From positions 65,438,379 through 65,502,378 of the forward strand of contig CM054182.1 of the NCBI GenBank assembly GCA_028829895.1: 64,000 bases of DNA. The letters run 5' to 3'. A program made the position numbers and the translations under genes. This document shows positions 22,846-36,000 of this stretch, piece after piece; position 1 is the first letter of the stretch, and the number at the start of each line of letters is the position of its first letter. The DNA comes from Sinotaia quadrata (Eukaryota > Mollusca > Gastropoda > Architaenioglossa > Viviparidae). Under the pieces are notes generated by a model. That model worked only from the letters and a program-made list of their open reading frames with translations, was not told the DNA's origin and made no database searches.

Positions 22846-25424
22846 ACACAATGACAAATTTATTTAAAACATTATGCTACAGTGCACTACACTTGGCAGT
22901 TGATATAAAGAAGAAAATAAAGAGACAACAACATTCAATAAAAATGTAAAAAGATGAGAAAGATTTTAGCAATTCATGACATTGCAAACTGATTCCATTA
23001 ACTTTCTCCATAAAGGAACAAATCCTTTCAAAGCACATTAATAAAATGTTCTGCTCAGGTCTGTCAAACTGTCTGTTAGGATTTTCTACTGATTCAGTCA
23101 ACTTGACATCAACTTCTTTCTGTCCTTTCCCAATTATGTTTTACCTAGATTCAGGTCCTTGAACATAGGTGCTTATATTTTTAGAGTTTGCACTTGAATT
23201 TGAGATCTGCATACATTGCATCTAAGTTTGCTGTTACTCACCCAAGGCATTGGCTTCCATGAGTTTTGACACCCCTCATAGTCTTTAAAATGCCTAATGC
23301 CGAGACATCTACTATGTGGAACCCTTTAAAAACAGAAATAATACCCTCAACTGTAGTTCACTCTATTTCATTTCTACATTTATTTCAGTTTATGCTCTGC
23401 CTAACTGTAGTTGTTGGTTGTCCATAAATTAATGAATAGTCTAGGTCAACACTTCTGGTAGCTTTGATGACCCCCCCCCCCCCTCCAGCGCAACGTATTG
23501 CTCACACATATAAGTTAAACTACAGCAAAGACATACACAAATTCTACAATTTTGAATTTATATTATATAAATATAAATATTATATTAAAAGTGAAGAAAT
23601 GACACAAAGATGTGGGACAGTTTAAAAGAAATTTATATAAAATGAAATAAAAAAAAAAAATAGAAACAATCGCTATTACAATTCTCCTATCTACCTCAGA
23701 TTTTAACCAATACTACAGTTAGTTTTTCTATCTCCTAATATTCTCTCCAAGGACAGTTTATGAATTTTTATAATTCTTTTCTCAGTTTGTTTAGACTTCT
23801 ACACACAACAGTTCTTACTAGAGTTTGGGGTTATCAGAGTACACACTCGACAATATAGTTCTTAGTGCATTTAGCTCATAGGTTGTCTAATGAGTGGATG
23901 ATGTCACAAAGCAGCGTCTACTCTTGGCAATATATCATAAACCTTGTCACACAGCCCACTAAGAAATTCCTAGGCTATAAGCCATTGAAGAAATTCCAAA
24001 ACCAAATGGGATTCAACCAGTACCACACTGAATGAAGTAATAAAAGAAAAATAGAAAACAGGAAGAAAACCCTGCAAAATAATAATGCAGTAATAAATAT
24101 GTGTTTGCAATGAAATTGATTGTGGTTTTGTAGTTCAAATTCCTTTCTGATCACAATTCCACTAGACTGAAAAGGAAACAGATTAAAACATACTTGACAA
24201 AAACCTATGCTTACATCCTAAACAAAATCTTTAACTATAAATTTCACAAATTGCAATATATTGTACCTTTCCATTCTGCAAAACCAAAAGGTCAAAAGTT
24301 ACACTGTGTCGAAGCTCCTGAATGTTTCCACACAAAACTTATTCACTATTTTTTATAGTCTTTTTTGACTCAACAACACAGAATTTTTATGATCTTTTTA
24401 GATTGGACCTATCTCATTTACAGTGAAATGCAAATTTGTTCTGAGAAAAAGTGATTGATCTGTGTCTGTCCCTTCAATTTATTGACTCTGTCACATGATA
24501 TTTACAAGTCTTGATCCAGGGTCAAGGTATCCTTTCAAGCCTACTCATTCACAAATGCAAGCCTAAGTTTCCTATTCATCACAATATAACTCCATTCTCA
24601 AACTTATAATTCCTGCAACAGTATTCATTATCCCCATGCACACACCTGGTAAAATAAACACAATGTATCAAACAATATCACATATTAATACACCACATGG
24701 GTGCAGCTTAGTTCAAACAAGTGTAGCAATAAAAGTTAATTCATATAGTATATTTCTACATAAACACAAGTATAACATCATAGTAAAATGCTTGAAATGT
24801 TTCTAAGTCCATTCATTCTCAATCAGTCAGTTTCAACTCACCATCAAGCTAATGACTGCCTTCAAGCCGGACTTTCTTCTTCTACCTCAAATTCAAAAGT
24901 GATTAGGGTGTGGAATTTTCTACAGCAAGTGAACTCCTTAAACCCAGCCCATTGGCTAGTCTCATTCTCATAAATCATAATCATTGGACAATAGGAAACT
25001 GCTCACTTAGTTTCCATTAGGTCAGCTAATCTAGAATATTCTTGTCTTAGGCTGTTTACCTCAAACTCATACACCTGAAAATAACACCATATGTAATGTT
25101 GGGAATATTTTTTTTTTATAATTAAGGAATATTATGTTGACAGAAAGCACCAATGAAAACTTAATCAAATGTTTGAATCTCTGACCATTAATGTCACATG
25201 ATTTGACAAATACCAGATGCCTGAATTTTGATCTAGTTGGAATGCCTTTTATATCATCATGTTTATATCACCATCTTCAATTCTAACTACAAACAGATTA
25301 GTGCTATAGATTTTATCTTGAAACTGTGATATTTATATTACCTATACATACAGTTTGGTTTGACAGTTTTTTCCTGAAATCTTTATTGCAGAATATTAGG
25401 TTTTGGTTTTTCTTCAAGAGCACT

Positions 25425-25905
25425 GTCTCTATGGTATCTACATCATATTCATAGTTGTGTTAATGAGTGTTTTTGTCTCTATGCTATCTACATCATAGCT
25501 GTGTTAATGAGTGTTTTTGTCTCTATGCTATCTACATCATAGTTGTGTTAATGAGTGTTTTTGTCTCTATGCTATCTACATCATAGCTGTGATAATGAGT
25601 GCTTTTGTCTCCGTGCTATCTACATCATAGCTGTGTTAAGGAGTGTTTTGTCTCTGTTCTATTTACATCATAGCTGTGTTAATGAGTGTTTTGTCTCTGT
25701 TCTATTTACATCATAGCTGTGTTAATGAGTGTTTTTGTCTCTGTGCTATTTACATCATAGCTGTGTTAATGAGTGTTTTTGTCTTTGTGCTATCTACATC
25801 ATAGCTGTGTTAATGAGTGTTTTTGTCTTTGTGCTATCTACATCATAGCTGTGTTAATGAGTGTTTTTGTCTTTGTGCTATCTACATCATAGCTGTGTTA
25901 ATGAG
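25425..25905. repeat. 43-44-bp minisatellite, about 11 copies
   Basis: Units read TTTTGTCTCTATGCTATCTA then CATCATAGCTGTGTTAATGAGTG. Variants (TTTGTG, GTTCTATTT) are grouped in neighbouring units, which shows local unit expansion. Confidence 0.93.
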
Positions 25906-26189
25906 AACTTCGGATTCTCAAAACAATTCATCATATTTCTGCATTCCATTCTTGTAAATGATACAACTATATAACTTAACACAGTGTCACAGTACTGATT
26001 TACTTTTCTATTGTCTGTTATATTGCATGCGCATGTCTGGTTTTTGTACTTGAAGATGTACTCAGTAAACTTTTAAAAAATGTTATTTCCTGGTTTGCTG
26101 TGATCACTTGTGTTGTAGCTAAGATTTATGAGTGCCTGAAATGAAGTTAAGAAATAATTCTCTTCATATCAGTTGTTTCCTGTTCAAGA

Positions 26190-26610
26190 TTTCATATAAA
26201 TTTTACAGTGCACCACTGCTTATCAAAATTTCATTTACAATTTTACAGTGCACAACTGCTTTCCAAGATTTTGTTTACAATTTTACAGTGCACCACTGCT
26301 TTTCACAATCTCATTTACAATTTTACAGTGCTTCACTGTAAGACCTTGTTACAAATTTAGTATACCAGTACTGTCCAAGATCTCATTGATAATTATAATT
26401 TTACAGTGTACCAGTATTCTCCAAGATATTATTTAATAATTTACAAGGTCCCAATATTTTCAAAGATCTCATTTATAATTTTACAATGTGCCAATACCTT
26501 CCAAACTGATCTTATTTATATAATTTTACATTGTATAAGAACTTTCCCAAGATGATGTTATGATTTTACAGTGTACCATTACCTTCTAAGATGATCTTTT
26601 TTATAATTAT
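26190..26610. repeat. Degenerate about 40-bp minisatellite, about 10 copies
   Basis: Repeated ACAATTTTACAGTGCACCAC followed by TGCTTTTCAAGATCTCATTT. The left units are well conserved; the right units have drifted in length and sequence. Confidence 0.85.
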
Positions 26611-26644
26611 ATAGTGTGCCATTACTTTCCAAGATGATCTCAAG

Positions 26645-26750
26645 ATGGCCAGATTCTTATCTCTAGACAGGTCTACTTTGGCCAGATTCTTATCTCTAGA
26701 TAGGTCTACTTTGGCTAGATTCTTATCTCTAGACAGGTCTACTTTGGCTT
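26645..26750. repeat. 34-bp tandem repeat, 3 copies
   Basis: GGCCAGATTCTTATCTCTAG then ACAGGTCTACTTTG occurs three times with one or two changes. Confidence 0.9.
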
Positions 26751-29700
26751 TTGATCGTTGAATAGATGCATTCATGGTTGCCCAGTCTGCTTCACACCTT
26801 GTGAGTAGGTTTTACTCCCCCGTATTTTTTGCTTGTATGTGCTGCAAGTATAAACTACATCAGGTAGTAGAAAGTATCTGACTCCAATTGGCTATTTTAC
26901 TAATGCGTGCTTGTCTGGAGAAAAAAGTAAATTTCTTCCTGCATAACTGGTCCCTCCCAGCCTCCATGCTTTGTCATTCTGTACTGCCTCTAGGGGTATA
27001 AACTACTCTTCTGTTAGTGAACTCTTTACCCACTCCACCCATCCCAGATTCATTTTTGAATACTGGCTTAAACAACCAGTTCATACTCCTACAGCATTCT
27101 CAATTTGATAAGTATTCAAGAAAAATGTAGAAAAATTACTGTTTCTATAGTTAGTTTTGATACCTAGGAAATTTAGCATACCTGTAAATTTATGTAGGAA
27201 ATAATTCTCTTCATTTAGAAATGACTGCGGCCTTTCCAAGAGCTCATTTATAATTTTTCAAAGTATCAATCCTATGAAATCTTACCAGGAAGTGCAATGA
27301 AAATGTTCTAGAATGCTTTGGTCAAATATGTTGAGTTAGTTTCCAAATGTTTACCAAAGTTAAAGTTTTATTTAATGAAAAAAAAGAGATTTAATCCCAA
27401 AAGAAACAGTTGTCTTACTATCAAACTGCCTAATCAATTATTTGACAATTACTCCACATTATGAAGCATTACTAAAAAATGTTCTTTTAAAATGTATATT
27501 ATCATAAATATACAAATTAAAGTAATTAAAACTAAGTTGTATTACCAAAGCTTCAGTTGAACAAACAGAATATGTTTATCTTCATAAAATCCACAAATCA
27601 TAATCAATATATTTTACTCAATCTGCAACTTAAATTAGTTCAATAAAACAGTGAAATTAGCATCAACAGATGAATGCAGAGGTCACAGATTTTCAGACAA
27701 AATAGTTTATATCATAATGTCATACAGAATGCTTATCAATTTGCTACATACTGAAACATTACAAAATATTTAATAAAATAAAAAATAAACATTTAATAAA
27801 CACTTAGGGAGGAAAATGTTCCAAACAAAATTTATTCGGTTCAAGAAATATTTGGTATGTACTTATAAATAACGTATAAGCAATGTCTGACATCACCATC
27901 CAATCACTACAACAAATTTTAACATAACAAAAATATTCATATTCATGTTAACAACAACTATGTTAAACACAATGTAAGTTATAAATACATCTATAACATA
28001 TATACAGATGGGGGAAAAAATCAATATCACAAATCTGCTTGCCTGTGTGTATGCCACTGTAACAAAAATTGAAAAGAAAAAAATGCACACAGGTATTGAT
28101 TACAATAAAATGAATGGATGCTTAAAAAAATGTATCAAAAATTATGTCAGAAAAAAAAAAGATATTTCCTTAAAGTGTTTTAGAAAGGCAAACATTTCAA
28201 AGTAAATAATTACATTTACTTGCAAAATCAAGCATTCATCATCTGTACAGCCTACCTGAGTTAAAATTCTTTTACCTAATAAGTTAGACAAATTTAAAAG
28301 TGTGTAAATAAATTGGAGAGGGAAAATAGCAGCATAACTTTATGTTCAAATTCATCTCAAAGAAAACTTTAAAAAAATATGTATACATGCATACATCAAA
28401 AGTGATCCTATTTAAAAACTCCTAACTGCACATTTAATATTACCAAACAGATGACTGTCTCCATATTCAGATACACCTCAGGAAACTTTAAAAACCATTA
28501 TCCTTGAAAACAAATCTAATTAAGAATAAAATAATAAATGCAAGTTCTTTTTGTCATTGATAAAATAATTTGAAAATCTTTATCAGCCAGCCAACTGTTA
28601 CAGAAAGCCCAAACTGCAGCATCGATAACTTGTTTCAAGGAGACAGCAGAGAAGGTTTTAATGTATGATAGTGACTATGCAGTAATAATAATGATGGCCA
28701 AACACTGACTTAGTCTAAGCATTGCTGATGCTTGCTCTGGTCTGTAAGACTGGCTGAACTTAATTTTGGAGTGGCAATAGAATAAGGCTCCATAGGTTAA
28801 ATCTTATCACTAAATGAACTTGTGAAGGTCGGTAAGAAAAGAAGTATACATTGACAATAATTAACAGCATATTTACATTCTTAAAATTACCGAATAAGCT
28901 AAACTGTCACTATCAAAAGTTTAAAAAGATAATGTCTTCCTTGCAGATTTTTTACCCAGTGATCTGTTCTGAGACAATAACAATTATTTCCGTCTTGAAC
29001 ATTAAATGTTCTATTGTGATTGTTGTAAATTAGGATATGCATCTCTCGTCCATATTAATGAGGCAAGTTTTTAATATTTGAGCTTTAATTTTCAACCTGA
29101 AGAAAAGATGATTTTAACTTGAATTTGCAGAAATTATTCAGTATTTACAAGAATAGTACTCAGGTGACCTATATTAATGAGCACTGTGCCTTTCACATTG
29201 ACAGTTATCAAAATGACAATAACTCTTCATTTTGCAAGACACTTATGTAAATTAGAATTACCTCAAAATGTGAGATATGGAATGCAGTTGAATATGAGCA
29301 ATTTGAATATATACAGTACGCAATATGTTATCTGTTTATTTTCATATTATACATATGACTAGAATTGCTAAAGTGTAGAGTCGCAAAATTGCTTTCTGCC
29401 CATTTACAATAATTTTTTCTAACATTTATTTTGCTTGGATTTTGAAAAAAAAAAAAATTAACAGATTCTTAAACTGAAATGTGTTCATATGTGGCAGTTT
29501 TCCTCACTAGATTTCACATTACAATTTCTGTATGTAAGAAAATATCTAGACAGCTTCCCAATATTCACATAATAAACTATCTTAAGAGTTCAAGATGGCT
29601 ACCAAAATATATTATTGTTTATTGATCATTTCCTTATTTTATTTACTTTTTATTAGAATGATTGTAATATCTAAACTCTGCATGCAAAGCACACATGTAA

Positions 29701-30020
29701 GTCTCAATTTCACAAACACTGAGAGTTATCAATAAAGAGAGTACGCACAAGAAGCATATTCTGTCTTAATCATCTGCTGCTGAACTAATCATAGCGCATT
29801 GAGTATTCCAGTTGTACACATTCTTAAGAAAGATATCTGCTGGACTAAACACATAGCATACTTGTGTTTCTTCAGCTGGACACACTCTCTGTGTTAGATA
29901 ACCCTGAAGCTAAACTAAACATGGCATACTTGTGTGTTCCAGCTGGATATGCTCTCTTAATACATAACTCTGAGAACATCTATTACAGGTTTTGTTTGTT
30001 TAGAACTCCCTTAAGTGTCA

Positions 30021-33000
30021 TCAGACACCTTCTCCTGCTGGATGAGCCAATTCCTGTATGACCATGTGCAACAGCTGGTTTTGCTCAGGGCGCAGCAATG
30101 GCCAAAGGTCAGTTTGCAGTGGTCGCAAAGATTCCAAGTCCTTTGATTGGCATGCCATCTGCAAATTGTAGATCCAGTGCACACAAATGTATAAAGAACA
30201 GAATTACACCAAAGACAAAGAATGGTCTCCCAATGGAATTAAAGATATAATGAGGATGCATTTGCTAGTTTATCATACAACTTTAAAAGTTGTAAGGTTA
30301 AGATTCAGAATATAATGAGATGAGTACCATGTACCTTACATTTATATTTACCGTAAAATATCATGCATAAAGTACAGTAATGACTAAAATTTTATCTTAT
30401 ATAAATATTGTATATATATGAATATGTTATTAAATTTATTTTTATATTTGATCAGTGATAACACCCACACCTCGCTCCAACTTATATTGAAGTAAAACCA
30501 ATTATGGATACAAATATACCCATAGTATAGGCACACACACCTCTAACCCCACCCAAACTTTCAATATTAGTATGTTTCAAATATAGACTTTTGCTAAGAA
30601 ACTCTTTCCCCCCCCCCCCTTCCCAGTACAGAATTTTTCAGATACTGAGTGTTGCTTCATAACTGTAGTATGTTGTCATAAAATGTTATTTTATATTATA
30701 AATGTGGTAATTCTTAAAATAAAAATATCATCTGGATATATTGTAACTTCAGATAATATACCCTTAAACTAGAAAATATCCAGTATACATATTACATGTC
30801 AATCATATGACTTTTATTATTTTATGATAAAGTACTACTCATTTTAAGTTGTTAAATGCGATATTTAATAAAATTTTAAAAATCTGCTCAATAAATGATA
30901 ACTACAAATGATATCAACTTGAAAATAATTGCCATCTTGCAGAATTTCTGTCATGCATATGAATGTAACCATCTTAGAGTATGTGAAACATTTTAAATTA
31001 AAGTGATTAAGATGTTAAATGTGGTAGTTTTTAAAATAAAAATCACATCTAGATAATATAATCAAGACAAGTATCTGCAAACAGCAGTACTCAAATGCTT
31101 TCATAATAAAATTAGCAGGTATTAAAAAAATGTAAGTATTGTTAAAATCAGTAATATATGGTTCTATGTCAATAGTTTTTTCGAATCGCAAACCACTGGA
31201 AATAGTTTTGCATTCCAGTATTGCAGTAATGTTTACATCAGATACATAACAGGAAGTCATAAGACATGATGGGTGTTTTCTTGTTTGAACGCTTTTTTCT
31301 GGTACACTCATAGCTCTGTCTTAGCCATCAGCCATTGTGTTGCATTGTGCCTAGAATATGTTCATCATGGCTTCTGGTTCAAGTCGTAATCTTTTTGATT
31401 TGGGGGACACTATTTGTGACCCCACAGCTGATGATTCTTCTAATTCTTCTGAGAAGAAATTTTTGCCAGCCTCTAGTGAATTCATGGAAGGCAGTGGTGA
31501 TGCATGAAAAATGGTTGCATCTTTCAACATGTTACAAGGAATGCCCCATCCTTCTGCGGGAAGCAGTGGGTTACAAATCCCATAGTCCAGTATCGTGCAA
31601 TGGCGTAATACTGAGGTATCTGAATATTTTCAACTTTTAGGGATTATTCTTTTGATGGGAATAGATAGGAAACATATTGATCATTATTTTTCCAAGGATG
31701 AAGTTTATGCTCATTCTTTATTTTGTAAAGTCATGTCAGGGCACAGATTTCGTTTGTTGCTAAGCTGTTTACATTTTGAGACAACAGCGTGCCTGCAACT
31801 GGCAACCGTATCCAGAAAATCAGACCAATTATTGATCATTTTAGATGAGTGTTCTCATCAGTTTATGTGCCTAGTGAGGATATCTGTGTGAATGAGTCTC
31901 TGATGCTTTGGAAAGGTTGTTTAGGTTTCAGGCAGTACATAAAATCTATGTGCAAATTTGCGATAGTTATTAGTACAACAGGCTATGTTTTCAATTTCAT
32001 TATGTACACAAGGAAGGACACTGAGTACATTTGTACTGAAGGGAATCAGGGCGAGAAAGTGGTTCTAACACTTTTAGAACCACTACTAGGGAAATATTAC
32101 CAGCTGTACATAGATCGATTTTTCACTAGTCCCACCCTAGCATGCACTCTTTTAGCAAAGAACATATACATATGTAGAACAGAAAAGACATGCCAAAAAA
32201 ATTTCCAGGCACTACTCAATCCAGGACAGCTTTCAATTGTCCACAGCGATGGCATTTCTTGTTTTGCATGGCAAGACAAGAAACAAATTCTAAATGAGAG
32301 AGATGAGTGGTGTCTTCTGGAGAATTATTAATAACATAAATTAAGACTCTCATCACTTGTCATGGATCTCATGGATGATTAATAATAATAATAATCATAA
32401 CCAATAACTAGGGTGGTGTTGTGTCACAAAAATGCAAATACTTATATGCTTGAAGTGTTATGATACTCACCACAAACATGTTTACTACAACAATATGCTT
32501 GTACTTATATGCTTGAACTGTTACGATACTCACCACAAATATGTTCACTACGACAATATGCTTGAGCTCTTATGATACTCACCACAAATGACTGGAGTAG
32601 CAAGAAGAGATCCTCACCCAAATAGGTTTCTGAAACAATGTACACAGAAAACAGAAAAAATGCAATCAATCTTTCACGGACAAAAGCTATATTTTAAACA
32701 ATGTACACAGAAAACTGAAGTAAAAGCAATCAATCTTTCACTGACAAAAGCTATATTTTACACAATGTACACAAAAAACAGAAACAAATACAATCAATCT
32801 TTCACTGGAAAAAACTATATTTTAAACAATGAAATAAAATTATTTAAAACCTACATTTTCTTAACCCTTAATGCAATGAATTCTATTTGTTGAGGTGAAG
32901 GCATGAACAGCACTCTTAAATTTCACATTGTCAGCCATGAAATATGCAACTTTATTAATAAAATAAAACAGAACTGTTAACATATACTTCAATGATCATA

Positions 33001-36000
33001 AAGACATTGAAGATTTGTGGTTGAGTAGGACTTCACAATTTAGAAATAAAAAACAAATGCACACAAATATCAAGTCTTTAATGGAGTTTGCAAAAAGATG
33101 GCCACACAGTGTCCAGACAGAATGCTGTCAAGCTGAGAGGATACACAAATGCCAAGAAAGAATGCTGTCGAGCTGAGAGGATATACATTGCCAAGAGAGA
33201 ATGCTATCAAACTGAGAGGCTACACGGTGTCCAGACAAAACACTGTACAGCAGAGGCAGTGGATTTCCTCAGGTCTGACTATCCACAAACAAATTTACAA
33301 AGCAGCCAAAAAGGATGTGTCAAATATATTATTTGTTCAGAAACAGTCACCTCCTTGCATACAAAAATGAGTGAAGGTTCCATTTGTAAATAGATACCTC
33401 ACTGAATTAAAAATACACACGCCTGCTTTAGGCAAATGGTCATTTTCAGACACGTCAGAAATATGTTGTCTTTTCAGCTCAGACACAAATATAATATGGT
33501 CATTTTCAAGAGGGCTCTCAGGACACATCCCTGTATCAGCAAAGACAGAACTCTCTCTTCTGCATCACTGTCTATTCAAACTGAAAATGTAGTTTATTTA
33601 TTGTTTCTTTATGTAAATACAATTACTTATTATATACTGCTATTCTGCAGGCAGCTTCATCAGTTTGCTTAGTTATACATGTAGATATATATATCTTTTA
33701 GTTTTCTTATTAAGTCTTCAGTAGTTTGTATGAAGATCATGTGTATAGTATGTGTAAATATTGTAAAATGCAGTTCAGATCATTGAAAAATAAAATAAGC
33801 ACTCGTTTACACGTATTATTATTTATTACTTATAGTACGTAAAAGTATTGGCACAAGACAGAACACTGTAAATAAAACTCTACATATTCAAAATCAATAG
33901 CTAATTTATGCATATACATACTGTGGCTTCCTTTTCCCTTCCCTAATTGCAATCTATGAATTACTCCTACTGTCTTGTAGGTGTGCCTACATACTCAATG
34001 AATGGTCCCAAATAAAAAATAATATATTACATTAAAAAATATAATTCTAATTTTATTTTGTTACTTCTAAATTGCTTTTTTTAAAAATAAATATTAAAAA
34101 AACCTGTTCAACTGAAATTTCTGACTCAAAATGATAAAATATCAATGAATTAACAACTTCTCGAGTTTGAACTAACACTTCTGGAAATTAGCAAACTGTG
34201 AATGGTAAATACAGGAAAAATAAAATTAATGGTAAGCACTCTTACTGAAACATGTGCAATTCATTTAATACTAATTTATGTCCAGTTAAAAGATTAACAA
34301 ACAAAGAATATAATTTAAGACAATTTTCAAAATAAAAATAATACCTAAAACCAAATTATATCATTTATAAGCATGTTTGCCTGTGTGTTTTTGACTAGAA
34401 AATTTTTTTCAAGTAGTTTAATAGGTGATTTTATCATCTTGGCATTTGAAATTATAAAAAAAAAAAGTTTAAGACAGAAATGGATGCATTTACCTGTAAA
34501 ATTATCTTCCGAAGATTCCCATGCATATTTCTCTAGAGTCTGTGCATGTTCAGGACGAATTCTTTGTGGAGTGGGCTGTAAAATCAAACCATGGTTAATT
34601 TTGAACTTAAAAATGTATCTTTTCACTGCTTCGGGAATGCAAGCATCCAATTCCATTTAGCTAACAGTTACTACTGTATACAGAAAAATGAACACAGCAT
34701 ACGTTGCTGTTCATCTTATAATTTAATATTTGCTATCTTAAGCAGTCTTATGAATGTCAAAAATGTTTTATAGATGACAAGAACTTAGTAACTTTTTAAA
34801 ATTTAAACTTTATACATAATTACCATTTGCAAAAAATATAAACTGTTGCAACACTTTGTTTACAAAAATATTTATACAACTAATGAGTTCACATGTACAG
34901 TTTTAATCTGCATCATGAAATTGTGTACATGTGAAAAAGAAAGTTTACAAGAAATTAAATGAATAAATGAGAACAAGAGAAACAACAACAGAAATCTCAT
35001 CACTTTGTCCAAGAAAAACTCATTAAAATGCCACTATATGTGTAACAACTTTGTAAAATATCTAAGCAAAAGTTGTCGTTTATAAAATTTCTAAGCAAAA
35101 GTTGTCGTTTTTAAAATTTCTAAGCAAATGTTGTAATTCATAAAATTTCTAAGTAAAAGTTGTCATTTATAAAATTTCTAAGCAAAAGTTGTCGTTTTTA
35201 AAATATCTAAGCAAAAGTTGTCGTTTTTAAAATTTCTAAGCAAAAGTTGTTGTTTTTAAAATTTCTAAGCAAAAGTTGTCATTTTTAAAATTTCAAAGTA
35301 AAAGTTGTTGATTTAAAATTTCTAAGCAAAAGTTGTTTTTGCCGCTTCACTGACCTGCAGAAGCATAAGCAGCAACACTCGTGTCACTTCACACTGAGCC
35401 ATCACATCACAATATGCACCGATAGGCTTTCCGGTCGTGGAGGAACCTGCAAAACCCGTTAATTTCTAATCATGTTTACATATTCAAATCAGCATTTCAT
35501 GCTCAGGAGAAGTAAAAATACGTCAACAATGCTCTTTATTTTAGGCCATTCCATTCAAATATTCTGGGAAAATAATTCAAGTTCAACTATTCTTTTAAAA
35601 AAGCTATATATGATCAAAGATTGGAATTTCTTTTCTATCACAATGCATTTAGAACATTGTTTTATGATGCAACTGTCTAGAAAAGAAAAGAAATTCCAAT
35701 ACTAATTTATAATGTGAATAAACATCATCAATGAATTTTTTCAAAGGAGAAATATGCCCCTTCCTCCAGCTAACTGTTACATGCAAATTTTTTTGTTTAA
35801 CAGTAGCAACCTGTAGTTACAGTGACATAGGAAAAGTCACAACTAGATTCTGTATAAATGTCATAATTAGATTCTTTACGATAGTCAAAAGCAGGGCTTA
35901 GAAAATTTACAACTACACTCTTTAGTCAAACTACAAAACAATTTGTTTAATCGATTGCTATTACCTCCTCGTTCCTGTGCAAGGTAAGTCATCTCTGTCA

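Larger units (their letters stand above)
18526..30020. other. Intergenic between convergent MBOAT7 and F8A; no gene recognised
   Basis: After the MBOAT7 3' UTR this 11.5-kb stretch contains six minisatellites or direct repeats (listed separately), homopolymer G and C runs (about 20550 and 23470), and AT-rich sequence. I found no exon with recognisable homology on either strand. Part of the right end, perhaps from about 28500 to 30020, may be the 3' UTR of F8A on the minus strand, but no single polyadenylation signal stands out. Confidence 0.55.

Noticed and set aside
25425..25905. CRISPR-like regular repeats
   Set aside because: The whole unit repeats with no unique spacers, and the genome is animal, so this is a minisatellite. 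The same applies to the other arrays.
32896..32940. Minus-strand MADNVKFKSAVHAFTSTNR as the missing F8A exon
   Set aside because: It does not resemble the expected HAP40 helix, and no splice sites fit the required phases.
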